From: Magnetominusculus dajiuhuensis
GTDB taxonomy: Bacteria; Nitrospirota; Thermodesulfovibrionia; Thermodesulfovibrionales; Magnetobacteriaceae
NCBI RefSeq assembly: GCF_046044395.1
Contig: NZ_JBJUSG010000060.1
Coordinates: 1-20,635 of the forward strand
DNA length: 20,635 nucleotides
Direction of reading: 5' to 3'
Positions 14,162 through 20,608 of this stretch are shown here, in pieces. Below the pieces are notes generated by a model. It saw only the letters and a list, made by a program, of their open reading frames with translations, was not told the DNA's origin and did no database searches. The first letter of the stretch is position 1. Every line of letters begins with the position of its first letter. The translations under genes were made by a program, and so were the position numbers.

Positions 14162-14920
14162 ATGAAAACGGCAAGGATAATAGCAATAACAAATCAAAAA
14201 GGCGGGGTGGGCAAGACCACCACCGCGGTTAACCTGGCCGCGGGGTTAAACAAAATGGGTATGCGGACCCTCCTTGTAGACATTGATTCACAGGGAAATG
14301 CCTCTGCCTCATTGGGTTTAATCATTGAACACGACATAAAGACCATTAAAGACCTCCTGCTCAACCCGCAAAACCCGCGTGATTTTATCGCAAGGGTGGG
14401 CACCACAGAGATAATCCCGTCGAACAATTCGCTGAAAGACATAGAAGACACCCTGATTATAGACAAAAAATTCGACACGCTTAAAGATTCCATAGCGCCT
14501 TTGGCAAATGACTACGAATATATAATAATAGATTGTCCACCAAGCGTGAATGTTTTTACAAATAATGCCCTGAAGGCAAGCAATGAGATAATTATTCCGG
14601 TGGATGTTGGATATTTCTCGCTACTGGGGTTAAAACAGCTCCTTGAGGAAATAGAGCGCTTCAGAAGGGAGCTAAACCCCCGGCTGGAGATACTTGGCGT
14701 ACTTGCCTGCAGGTATGACCGTAGGACATCCCTCTCCGCGCAGATTTTTGAGACGCTGAGGCAGGGCTTTCCCGATAAATTATTTAACACCTATATTCGC
14801 CTGAGTATAGACATAGTGCGCGCTCAAATAGCCCAGAAGAACATATTCGATTATAATAACAGGGGTACTGCCGCGCGGGACTACAATTCCCTGACAGAGG
14901 AGATAATAAATGGCAAGTAA
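14162..14920 (+). CDS. ParA/MinD-superfamily ATPase (chromosome or cargo partition type)
   Basis: A 252-residue ParA-type P-loop ATPase. The deviant Walker A KGGVGKTT is at 13-20, the Walker A' region LLVDIDSQGNAS near 38-49, and the Walker B IIIDCPPSVN near 121-130. Such ATPases bind DNA non-specifically as ATP dimers and position chromosomes, plasmids, chemoreceptor arrays or microcompartments. The DNA-binding winged helix of plasmid ParA is absent, so it is the short chromosomal type. No parB or parS-like gene lies next to it. The following gene overlaps by 11 bases and is the best candidate partner. The ribosome site is weak. It is divergent from the rpsF operon. Confidence 0.9.
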   Translation: MKTARIIAITNQKGGVGKTTTAVNLAAGLNKMGMRTLLVDIDSQGNASASLGLIIEHDIKTIKDLLLNPQNPRDFIARVGTTEIIPSNNSLKDIEDTLIIDKKFDTLKDSIAPLANDYEYIIIDCPPSVNVFTNNALKASNEIIIPVDVGYFSLLGLKQLLEEIERFRRELNPRLEILGVLACRYDRRTSLSAQIFETLRQGFPDKLFNTYIRLSIDIVRAQIAQKNIFDYNNRGTAARDYNSLTEEIINGK

Positions 14921-15350
14921 AAAGCAGATCATGGACAAATTGAGCGCCTTAAATCCCGCCGTGCCGACAAGGACGAGGGTTCATGGGGTTGCCGCTTCTG
15001 CCGCTGTGCCGCAGGTGCCGCAGGTGCCGGAGAGTGCCGCCGAGGCCACGGCTACCGCCCCGATTGTCGTTGAGGCGAAACAGGGTGAAGCTGTGGTTGT
15101 TGCCGGGATTACCCCCCCTGTCTTTAGCAATACGGGTGTCTGCACGTTTACGTTATTTATAGACAACATGGCCGCCATGATGAAAATAAGAGAAGAGTTT
15201 CATAATAATTTCTTTAACATCAATTCTATGATAGTTGACAGCTATAAGAAGACATTGACAATAACCTTTGACGCGATGAGACACAATTATAGCCAGTTCG
15301 TCGAGAGTTTGAAATTTATGATGCCGACGGCAACTCAAAAAAGAAACTAA
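14910..15350 (+). CDS. Small protein coupled to the ParA-type ATPase, candidate adaptor
   Basis: A 146-residue protein I do not recognise. The first 26 residues are basic (MASKKQIMDK..., RTRVHG), residues 27-70 are an Ala/Pro/Val-rich linker with a VPQVPQVP repeat, and 71-140 look folded with beta strands (VCTFTLFI, KTLTITF) and two helices. The ATG lies inside the ATPase gene, 8 bases after GAGGAG, so expression is coupled. A basic N-terminal tail on a small protein next to a ParA is typical of ATPase-stimulating partners (as known for ParB- and McdB-like adaptors). That it does so here is inference from position and shape only. Confidence 0.65.
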   Translation: MASKKQIMDKLSALNPAVPTRTRVHGVAASAAVPQVPQVPESAAEATATAPIVVEAKQGEAVVVAGITPPVFSNTGVCTFTLFIDNMAAMMKIREEFHNNFFNINSMIVDSYKKTLTITFDAMRHNYSQFVESLKFMMPTATQKRN

Positions 15351-15388
15351 GCGGTGCACGCCGTGTGCAGATGGGCGTTAGTGAATAT

Positions 15389-15397
15389 TGGGATTAT
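15389..15397 (+). promoter_or_regulatory. Candidate extended -10 promoter of rnpB
   Basis: TG-G-GATTAT (15389-15397) is an extended -10 motif ending 8 bases before the predicted first pairing base of the RNase P RNA at 15406. No good -35 is visible at the expected distance. The RNA could also be cut from a transcript that starts upstream of the ParA gene. Confidence 0.4.
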
Positions 15398-15404
15398 GGG
15401 TGTA

Positions 15405-15803
15405 GGAGCAGACCATGCGGCCGCCCTGGGGCGACGAATAAAGCCGCCTTTGGGGAGGAAAGTCCGAGCTCCGCATGGGCAGGACGGCTGTTAACGGCAG
15501 CCGGGGGCGACCCCAGGGAAAGTGCAACAGAAATCAAACCGCCGCGCAACGGCAGCGATGCCCGTGTGTGCGCGGTAAGGGTGAAACGGTGAGGTAAGAG
15601 CTCACCGCCTTCTGCGGTAACGCCGAAGGCAGGTAAACCCCGTCCGGAGAAAGGTTGAATAGGGCATGCTTTTCGGGCTGCCCGCCCGATACCTTGCGAT
15701 TAGCGCAGGGAGGCAAGCCGGGTACCAACCGCACAAGGCAGTGAGTGATCTCTGTCTCAGATGAATGGCCGCGCAACACAGAACTCGGCTTACGGTCTGC
15801 TCT
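15405..15803 (+). ncRNA. rnpB: RNase P RNA, bacterial type A
   Basis: Catalytic RNA that trims the 5' leader of pre-tRNAs. The 5' conserved block GAGGAAAGTCCGAGCTCCGC and the 3' block AGATGAATGGCCGC with ACAGAACTCGGCTTA are both present in the right order. The ends are set by helix P1: GAGCAGACC (15406-15414) pairs perfectly with GGTCTGCTC (15794-15802). The internal AAGGGTGAAACGGTGAGGTAAGAG region and the GAAGGCAGGTAAACCCC block fit the type A core. Length is about 398 bases, close to the usual size. It follows the candidate ParA partner by 54 bases on the same strand. Confidence 0.96.
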
Positions 15804-15861
15804 TATTTATTTCTTTACAAGCCTCGTTGCGGCGCAGCAGGGGGTTAGAAAATCAGTCTTG

Positions 15862-16359
15862 CTATTTTATTGCCACGCCAAAGAGTTTGGCAACGAGGTC
15901 GAGAACCTTAGGGTTGTTTAAGAGCATGACGAAAAGAAGGATTAGAAAATATACCCTCATCTTCCAGTCCATGGCAGTGAATCTCTCGTTAAGGCGGCCT
16001 TCAACAGCGGTAATCCTCTCGTTTAATCGTCCTTCAACGGCATTAATCTTCTCGTTAAGCCTACCTTCCAGCTTTGCCAAATCTTCTTTAACGGCAGCAA
16101 TTTTTTCGTTAAGCCTACCTTCAACAGCAGCAACTTTCTCGTTAAGCCTGCCTTCCAGCTTTGCTAAATCTTCTTTTGTGGCCAGCTCTTTCGTTAACTC
16201 TTCTTTTATCTCCGCTTTCTTTTGGATGACAACGGTCTCTGCCCTTTTATCAATCGAGTCAAAAGAGGCCAATATGAGTTTGCCGACCTCACGGGCGTCT
16301 TCTTTACCGACCTTCTTCTCAAGCAGGTCATACATCTCTATCGGTAATGTAGTAGGCAT
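15862..16359 (-). CDS. Hendecad coiled-coil protein with C-terminal membrane anchor (LA_3696-like)
   Basis: Start set at ATG 16359, giving 165 residues beginning MPTTLPIEMYDLLEKKVGKE. The longer frame from 16395 would begin inside the promoter -35. Residues 1-40 form a conserved-looking head (EDAREVGKLILASFDSIDKR). Residues 45-130 are coiled coil built from an 11-residue repeat of the type VEGRLNEKIAA (five copies of GRLNE) broken by two KEDLAKLEGRLNE phases. Residues 135-149 (RVYFLILLFVMLLNN) are a membrane helix near the C terminus. It resembles the LA_3696/DUF1640-type small coiled-coil proteins, whose function is unknown. The repeated DNA (33-base period) could expand or shrink by slippage. 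It has no ribosome site and a promoter consistent with leaderless mRNA. Confidence 0.75.
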   Translation of the reverse strand: MPTTLPIEMYDLLEKKVGKEDAREVGKLILASFDSIDKRAETVVIQKKAEIKEELTKELATKEDLAKLEGRLNEKVAAVEGRLNEKIAAVKEDLAKLEGRLNEKINAVEGRLNERITAVEGRLNERFTAMDWKMRVYFLILLFVMLLNNPKVLDLVAKLFGVAIK

Positions 16360-16365
16360 GATTTC

Positions 16366-16395
16366 ATTATAACCTGACAGCAAAAAGGAAATCAA
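16366..16395 (-). promoter_or_regulatory. Sigma-70 promoter placed for a leaderless mRNA
   Basis: On the minus strand TTGATT (16395..16390), an 18-base spacer and a consensus TATAAT (16371..16366) are followed after only 6 bases by the ATG at 16359. Transcription would normally begin at or within a base or two of the ATG, and no Shine-Dalgarno is present. The same geometry is seen before the Uma2 gene. Confidence 0.65.
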
Positions 16396-16489
16396 TGCTC
16401 CGTCAGTTGTCCACGGTAAATTTGTTCTGACGGATAAAACAAGTGTTCATGGGAAGTTGTAATGATTTCCAGACTATTCTTTTCTTTGG

Positions 16490-16592
16490 CTGTCATTCCG
16501 GCTTGTCCGGAATCTGTCCTTATATCTCAGAACAGGAAAAATCATCATGAAACAACCAGTTAAGGGACGATTCCGGACAAGCCGGAATGACG
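16490..16592. repeat. Inverted pair of ATTCCGG hairpin repeats
   Basis: Two 19-base units, ATTCCGGCTTGTCCGGAAT (16495-16513) and its reverse complement (16570-16588), face each other with about 56 bases between them. The matching arms extend into flanking TGTC/GAC bases. Each unit is itself a 7-bp stem with a 5-base loop. The same unit occurs at 30-48, 5204-5222 and 5253-5271. The rest of the gap 16396-16695 holds the -35 of the gene before it and no recognisable gene. Confidence 0.8.
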
Positions 16593-16695
16593 GAAAGGGA
16601 GAATGATGGCAGCAAACTAAGCAACTACCGCTTACTTATGATGGATTGGCATTTGTATAACCTTAGTTGTCGTGCAGGGTATATCAGTGTGTGGT

Positions 16696-17217
16696 TCAGC
16701 CCTCGAACACGTCTTTGATATTGACTTCAAGCCCCCCGATGACCTTAGACGTAACCACGCCCTCACCTTCGGCATAGGAATGGAGCTTATACTTGCCTTC
16801 CTCAATCGTAAAGACTTCAAATATTTTAAGCTCCGGTATGATTACCCAATATTCCGGTACGCCGTATTTCTCGTATATCTCTTTTTTTATATTGGTATCC
16901 CATCGGAATGACCCCTGTGAAACTATCTCACACACCATATCCGGTACCCCTCTTATCCAATCCTGAATGATGGTCGTGTTATTTTTCCTGATAAACAATA
17001 TGTCAGGCTGGAGCCTGTTTAAGCCTTCCTCAAGGATTACGTCCAGTGGAGAGTAAAAGACCCGGCCTAATCCTTTTTGTTCTACATGCCTGTCTATTTT
17101 TCTAAAAAGATTACTGCTGATTATCTGATGTTTACTAAAAGGGCTTGGCGACACGACTTCCTCCCCGTTAATTATCTCTGTTAAGTCTAACTCCTGTTGC
17201 AGCGTAAGCGTCTCCAT
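16696..17217 (-). CDS. Uma2 family endonuclease-like protein (DUF820)
   Basis: A 173-residue protein of the PD-(D/E)XK-like Uma2 family. Motifs: EEVVSPSPFSKHQ with the Ser-Pro-x-x-x-x-His element (22-34), LQPDILFI (catalytic Asp region, about 68-75), CEIVSQGS (about 95-102), then NIKKEIYEKYGVPEYWVI with the conserved Lys-Tyr-Gly-Val-Glu-Tyr-Trp run. The usual LEVLSPS-type segment is diverged to EIVSQGSFRWD. Family members are mostly solitary and common in large environmental genomes; their role is unsettled, and a nuclease fold is the main prediction. It stands alone on the minus strand and has a promoter consistent with leaderless mRNA and no ribosome site. Confidence 0.88.
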   Translation of the reverse strand: METLTLQQELDLTEIINGEEVVSPSPFSKHQIISSNLFRKIDRHVEQKGLGRVFYSPLDVILEEGLNRLQPDILFIRKNNTTIIQDWIRGVPDMVCEIVSQGSFRWDTNIKKEIYEKYGVPEYWVIIPELKIFEVFTIEEGKYKLHSYAEGEGVVTSKVIGGLEVNIKDVFEG

Positions 17218-17223
17218 GATTAT

Positions 17224-17253
17224 ATTCTACCATCAGGCATACTGGTTTGTCTA
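17224..17253 (-). promoter_or_regulatory. Promoter of the Uma2 gene, leaderless geometry
   Basis: Minus-strand TAGACA (17253..17248) and TAGAAT (17229..17224) are separated by 18 bases, and the ATG at 17217 follows the -10 after 6 bases. No Shine-Dalgarno precedes the ATG. Spacer and -10-to-ATG distance are identical to the promoter at 16366-16395. Confidence 0.55.
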
Positions 17254-17426
17254 CGCGCGGGACGGCAACAATACCATGAAAGGTGTCAGGTCTTAACGGG
17301 TTGTTGTCCACGCTGGATTTCTCAGAATTTGCAAAAAAGCCGTTAACAACGTTACTATACACACATTATTTATACATCAGCGTGGGGGAGGTGTTATTGA
17401 AACCGTTGCGAGGGCACCACAGGGAT

Positions 17427-18536
17427 ATGTACCGGTACTGCGGGCCGTTGTTCGATGGCTTTTATGTCGCGATTCAATCAGACGGCCAGGTGGTGTGTAG
17501 CTGCCGCGACGCGTGGGATGTGCTTAGTTTGGGAAGGGTTCCCGATAACGGCCTCTATGATGTCTGGCACGGTGAGGCAGCAGAATCTATCAGAGAGATG
17601 TTCAGACAAAACACCCCGCCCAAGACCTGCCTGAGCTGCCCTTTTATCGTCTCTACTCACGATAGGGACAGGCTCTACCGTCCGATTAACACCCCTTATA
17701 TGATCTTCTTAGAGACCAATGCAACCTGTAATCTGAGGTGCAAACGCTGTGACCGCAAAAAGATATTAGAGGCGCGTGAAATGCCGCATATGCCGATTGA
17801 CCTCTTCAAAGAAATAATTGATGATTTAAACTCACTTGAGAATTTTAAGGCGCTAATCCTGCACAACTACGGCGAGCCATTCCTACATAAAGACATCTAC
17901 GATATGCTCCTGTACACCAGACATAGCGCCCCTTTTATTAACACATATATCTCTACCAACGGCCTACTCATAGACAGCGAAGAGAAACAACGTATAGTGG
18001 CCAACACGGTTGACCAGATAGTCTTCTCTATTGATGGCAGCTCCGAAGCCTCCTATATACAGTACCGGCAGGGGGGGAATTTTGAGAAGGCCTTTAACAA
18101 CATGGCCGCCCTCGCCGCACAAAAGAGGCAGGTGGCGTCTGATATTGATATCATATGGCGGTATCTGCTGTTTCGCTGGAACGACTCAGACGAGGAGATG
18201 CAGAGGGCTGTGCAATTAAGCGAAGCGGCGGGGGTCAGGCTATTCTGGCACATAACGACTAATCCACCCGGTGACCAATCAGCCAAATACACAATAGGGG
18301 ACACGATTAACACGCCAAAGATTCAGGACAGGCTGTGGCTTGAGCCGCCCTTTGGCGTATTAAACGTTAAGAGAAATGACTGTGACCCGAAAAAATGGGA
18401 GCGAATCGCAGCGTGCGGAGTGAGCGATTATTTTGCGCGCTACAAAAACGCAAATGCGCAGCCGGGTGCTCAGGCTGGTAGCATTGCAGGAAAAATTATC
18501 GCTATGCTTGGCTCCATATTAAACAAGAAGGGTTAG
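17427..18536 (+). CDS. Radical SAM protein with N-terminal SPASM-like cysteine cluster
   Basis: I choose the ATG at 17427 (AGGG 4 bases before it), giving 369 residues; TTG 17397 after GGGGAG and a GTG far upstream at 17283 are less likely alternatives. The radical SAM motif CNLRCKRC gives Cys101, Cys105 and Cys108 for the 4Fe-4S cluster that cleaves S-adenosylmethionine. LHNYGEPFLHKD, STNGL and FSIDGSSEASY are the usual core segments. Ahead of it, residues 1-75 carry Cys5, Cys24, Cys26, Cys68 and Cys71 in the pattern YCGPLFDGFYVAIQSDGQV...CSC...TCLSC, which looks like a SPASM auxiliary cluster domain, normally found after the core. Substrate unknown; SPASM enzymes often modify peptides, but no precursor peptide or glycosyltransferase gene is adjacent. 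The C-terminal 30 residues are a small hydrophobic/basic tail. Confidence 0.85.
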   Translation: MYRYCGPLFDGFYVAIQSDGQVVCSCRDAWDVLSLGRVPDNGLYDVWHGEAAESIREMFRQNTPPKTCLSCPFIVSTHDRDRLYRPINTPYMIFLETNATCNLRCKRCDRKKILEAREMPHMPIDLFKEIIDDLNSLENFKALILHNYGEPFLHKDIYDMLLYTRHSAPFINTYISTNGLLIDSEEKQRIVANTVDQIVFSIDGSSEASYIQYRQGGNFEKAFNNMAALAAQKRQVASDIDIIWRYLLFRWNDSDEEMQRAVQLSEAAGVRLFWHITTNPPGDQSAKYTIGDTINTPKIQDRLWLEPPFGVLNVKRNDCDPKKWERIAACGVSDYFARYKNANAQPGAQAGSIAGKIIAMLGSILNKKG

Positions 18537-18544
18537 TTTAACCC
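18530..18544. terminator. Short hairpin between convergent genes
   Basis: GGGTTA-GTT-TAACCC (18530-18544) forms a 6-bp stem overlapping the radical SAM stop codon, in the 22-base gap between two convergent genes. No clear U-run follows in either direction, so activity as a two-way terminator is tentative. Confidence 0.35.
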
Positions 18545-18558
18545 TAAACTGTCCCGGC

Positions 18559-18936
18559 TTATCTGTCATGCCATCGCTTTCTGGCGTCTTCGTAAAAGAG
18601 GTCGAGTTCTTTACTTTGTACCTCGGTGAGTTTCGTTTTCATTTCGGAGATAGCCGCCTCAATAATCCTCTCGGCCTCCGGCTGGTGCCTTTGTCTCAAC
18701 TGTTTTAATTCTATGTGTGCCTTATCCACAATAGGCTCTATATCCCGCAGTTGAGCCTTCGTAAGATGTAGTTCACCGGATAGTTTTGATAAAATCAATC
18801 TCTTAAACGCCGGTGGCCCTTCGTGAAAGACTGCCTCCATCTTGTGTTTCGTGATAATACCGCCAATAACGGCACCCGCTAAGATTCCAGACAGAAATAT
18901 CGCAAGGCACCCAGTAAAGACCTTCCAGTTTTTCAT
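18559..18936 (-). CDS. Membrane-anchored Spy/CnrX-like periplasmic sensor
   Basis: A 125-residue protein with one uncleaved-looking N-terminal membrane helix (about 7-28, FTGCLAIFLSGILAGAVIGGII) and a helical periplasmic part with the Spy-family element LHLTKAQLRDIEPIV (56-70). Histidines at 31, 38, 57, 74, 84 and 123 and several acids could bind metal. It lies 24 bases after a one-helix protein that follows an ECF sigma gene, the gene order of the CnrH-CnrY-CnrX metal-responsive module. GGAGG 9 bases before the ATG supports the start. By analogy it would restrain or trigger the anti-sigma factor in response to a periplasmic signal. The analogy rests on order, size and topology only. Confidence 0.7.
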   Translation of the reverse strand: MKNWKVFTGCLAIFLSGILAGAVIGGIITKHKMEAVFHEGPPAFKRLILSKLSGELHLTKAQLRDIEPIVDKAHIELKQLRQRHQPEAERIIEAAISEMKTKLTEVQSKELDLFYEDARKRWHDR

Positions 18937-18960
18937 CTCTTAATACCTCCATAATCAGGT

Positions 18961-19269
18961 TTATAAAAACAACTGCAATGCGCTAATGCCGGAGGGGTCA
19001 TCAACAAACACCCCGAAGGCGGCGTAGCCGCCCCCACTGCCGGACAACACCGCATACAGAGCTACCGTCAGGGCGCACGCGGCCGTTGCGGCGGCAAAAG
19101 GCCAGATAAATCTCTGGAGTTCATCTGCCTTTGTGGCATGTACCGCTTTGACTCGCGCCATTACACTGTTATACCACTTTTCGTCTGGCGGCGTGACAGG
19201 GCGCTCTATTTGATGACCCTTTCTGAGGGCTTCTTCTATTTTTATTATCACGTCATTGTTTTTTTTCAT
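18961..19269 (-). CDS. One-helix anti-sigma factor candidate
   Basis: A 102-residue protein with a helical cytoplasmic part (about 1-50, including WYNSVMARVKAV), a single membrane helix (about 54-76, FIWPFAAATAACALTVALYAVL) and a 25-residue periplasmic tail. There is no zinc-finger HxxxCxxC motif. It overlaps the end of the ECF sigma gene by 4 bases (ATGA) and has AGGAGAGGG before its ATG, so it is co-translated with the sigma factor. Position, size and topology fit a CnrY-type anti-sigma factor that holds the sigma factor at the membrane. Sequence alone does not name the family. Confidence 0.65.
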   Translation of the reverse strand: MKKNNDVIIKIEEALRKGHQIERPVTPPDEKWYNSVMARVKAVHATKADELQRFIWPFAAATAACALTVALYAVLSGSGGGYAAFGVFVDDPSGISALQLFL

Positions 19270-19883
19270 CGTACGCCCTCTCCTAATTTATTAAAATCAA
19301 TGTGGCCCAGTATTTTTTTTCTAAGTTTAGCCCTTGCCCTATGTGCCCTGACCTTTACATTGACCATGCTGAGATTGAGCATTTGAGCCGCCTCCTTAAC
19401 GCTGTACCCCTCAAGATATATCAACGTGATGGCCATTCTTTCAACAGGGGCAAGCTCACTCATTGCCCAGTTAATAATTTCGACGGTTTCCCTTTGCATC
19501 TGTGCATCCCTGAACCGCCCTACAGAGTCTTCATTGACAACCCTTTGGAACCACCGCTGGTGGTCCTCAGTCAACGAACTCATCGTAAGTTCCCGTCTTT
19601 TATAGTGCGTCCTCCAGTAGTCATAGCAAGAGCGTACGGTAATGGTTCTAAGCCAGTACTTAAACTGGCCTTTCGCGTTAAAAGATGAGAGCCCCTCAAA
19701 GGCATTGACAAACGTCTCCTGTGCGGCCTCGGAAACGGCCTCCTGAGGTACATACGAAGCGGCGATTTTGAATACATACGCACTGTATTTCCTGACGATG
19801 GCCTCAAACTCATCGGTGTCTCCGGCTATGACGCGTCCGATTACCTCGTTATCCAGTGAATCTTCGCTCAGCGTATCGGGCAT
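19266..19883 (-). CDS. ECF-type RNA polymerase sigma factor
   Basis: A 205-residue group 4 sigma factor. Region 2 (about 25-95) has AIVRKYSAYVFKIAASYV, EAAQETFVNAFEGLSSF and YWLRTITVRSCYDYWR. Region 4 (about 140-195) has ELAPVERMAITLIYLEGYSV and KEAAQMLNLSMVNVKVRAHR with the helix-turn-helix. Region 3 is missing, as expected. The linker (about 96-135) is longer than usual and charged. It would direct RNA polymerase to stress genes once freed from the downstream anti-sigma factor. The start has a weak ribosome site (GGATGG). A likely target is the secreted Spy-like gene just upstream, whose leader holds an ECF-type promoter pattern. Confidence 0.92.
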   Translation of the reverse strand: MPDTLSEDSLDNEVIGRVIAGDTDEFEAIVRKYSAYVFKIAASYVPQEAVSEAAQETFVNAFEGLSSFNAKGQFKYWLRTITVRSCYDYWRTHYKRRELTMSSLTEDHQRWFQRVVNEDSVGRFRDAQMQRETVEIINWAMSELAPVERMAITLIYLEGYSVKEAAQMLNLSMVNVKVRAHRARAKLRKKILGHIDFNKLGEGVR

Positions 19884-19901
19884 TGTTTGTAATCCATCCC
19901 T

Positions 19902-19907
19902 ATTATA
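19902..19907 (-). promoter_or_regulatory. -10 element of the ECF sigma operon
   Basis: A consensus TATAAT on the minus strand 18 bases before the sigma factor ATG. The nearest -35-like TTGCCC is 19 bases upstream and lies inside the terminator stem of the preceding gene. This looks like a housekeeping rather than an ECF promoter, so the operon may be expressed at a basal level. Confidence 0.45.
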
Positions 19908-19921
19908 CTTGAAGTTAATGT

Positions 19922-19951
19922 AAAAGGGGCAAGGGTTTTGCGCCCTGCCCC
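19922..19951 (-). terminator. Intrinsic terminator of the secreted Spy-like gene
   Basis: On the minus strand GGGGCAGGG pairs with CCCTTGCCCC (one bulged base) around a short loop, followed by TTTT. It begins 13 bases after the stop codon at 19965, so transcription of the Spy-like gene should end before the sigma operon. Confidence 0.75.
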
Positions 19952-19964
19952 TCCATCTGAATAA

Positions 19965-20483
19965 CTATCCGCCGTTATTGCTTATCCAAAGGTCAACGAT
20001 GGAATGAATGTTCTGCATTTTGCTCTTGACGCGCGCGTACATATCTGTTCTGAACTGAGTTGCCGCGGCCAACTGTTCGGCACTCAGGACGCCCTGAACT
20101 TGTGCGGCGACCTGTGCCCTTAGCACGGCGAGTTCCTCTTCGGCTGCGGCCGCTGTCTTTGCCGCCTGACGCACCTTGCTCTCATCATACGCCGTACTGT
20201 GGATGGCGTCGCACAGGTTTTTCTTTGCCTCTGCCACGGTTGCAATACTACTTCCCATTGTCTGGCGATAGGACTTCAGTATTGCGGCTATCTGCTGCTT
20301 CTGCGAATCGCTGAGTTTCAGGCCGAGCATAAATTTCAGAAACGGCGCTTCGATGCCGTCCGCGGCTCCGGCAGCCGCAAATCCATACGCCTTGTTAACG
20401 TTTAATCCTCCAACAAACACCGTGGCACATAGCGCCGCTAAGAGAGCTACCGCCAAAAAACTTTTACGATTTTTACACATCAT
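19965..20483 (-). CDS. Secreted Spy/CpxP-like (LTXXQ) periplasmic protein
   Basis: Start set at ATG 20483, where AAGGAGGAGG lies 5 bases upstream; an adjacent ATG (20480) is also possible, and the longer frame from 20594 has no ribosome site. The 172-residue product has a signal peptide (SFLAVALLAALCATVFVGG, cleavage near residue 34-36). The mature helical body contains LKLSDSQKQQI (55-65) and GVLSAEQLAAATQF (131-144), two LTXXQ-like elements as in Spy and CpxP. Those proteins are periplasmic chaperones or stress sensors; this one probably is a periplasmic stress protein. It lies upstream of the ECF sigma module on the same strand but has its own promoter and terminator. Confidence 0.78.
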   Translation of the reverse strand: MMCKNRKSFLAVALLAALCATVFVGGLNVNKAYGFAAAGAADGIEAPFLKFMLGLKLSDSQKQQIAAILKSYRQTMGSSIATVAEAKKNLCDAIHSTAYDESKVRQAAKTAAAAEEELAVLRAQVAAQVQGVLSAEQLAAATQFRTDMYARVKSKMQNIHSIVDLWISNNGG

Positions 20484-20552
20484 ACGTACCTCCTCCTTTA
20501 ATTTTATCTTGGGAATCATCCAGTCAGGCTGGCCTTCTGTTCCCTTAACTAC

Positions 20553-20582
20553 TAAGTCGCGCTTCAATTGCGAAAGGTTACA
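20553..20582 (-). promoter_or_regulatory. Candidate ECF-type promoter of the Spy-like gene
   Basis: Minus-strand TGTAACC (20582..20576), 16 bases, then CGACTTA (20559..20553). The AAC-containing -35 and CGxC -10 pattern is that of many ECF sigma promoters. No good sigma-70 pair is seen here. It lies about 70 bases before the ATG. Control by the neighbouring ECF sigma factor is inferred. Confidence 0.45.
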
Positions 20583-20608
20583 GGGCAAACGCACTATGTA
20601 TTTTTTTG

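Noticed and set aside
15365..15779. Short frames on both strands over 15365-15779
   Set aside because: They lie inside the RNase P RNA, whose conserved blocks and P1 pairing explain the sequence.
15761..16372. 203-codon plus-strand reading frame with FSLSLPS repeats
   Set aside because: Mirror image of the hendecad coiled-coil gene. It also overlaps the 3' end of the RNase P RNA.
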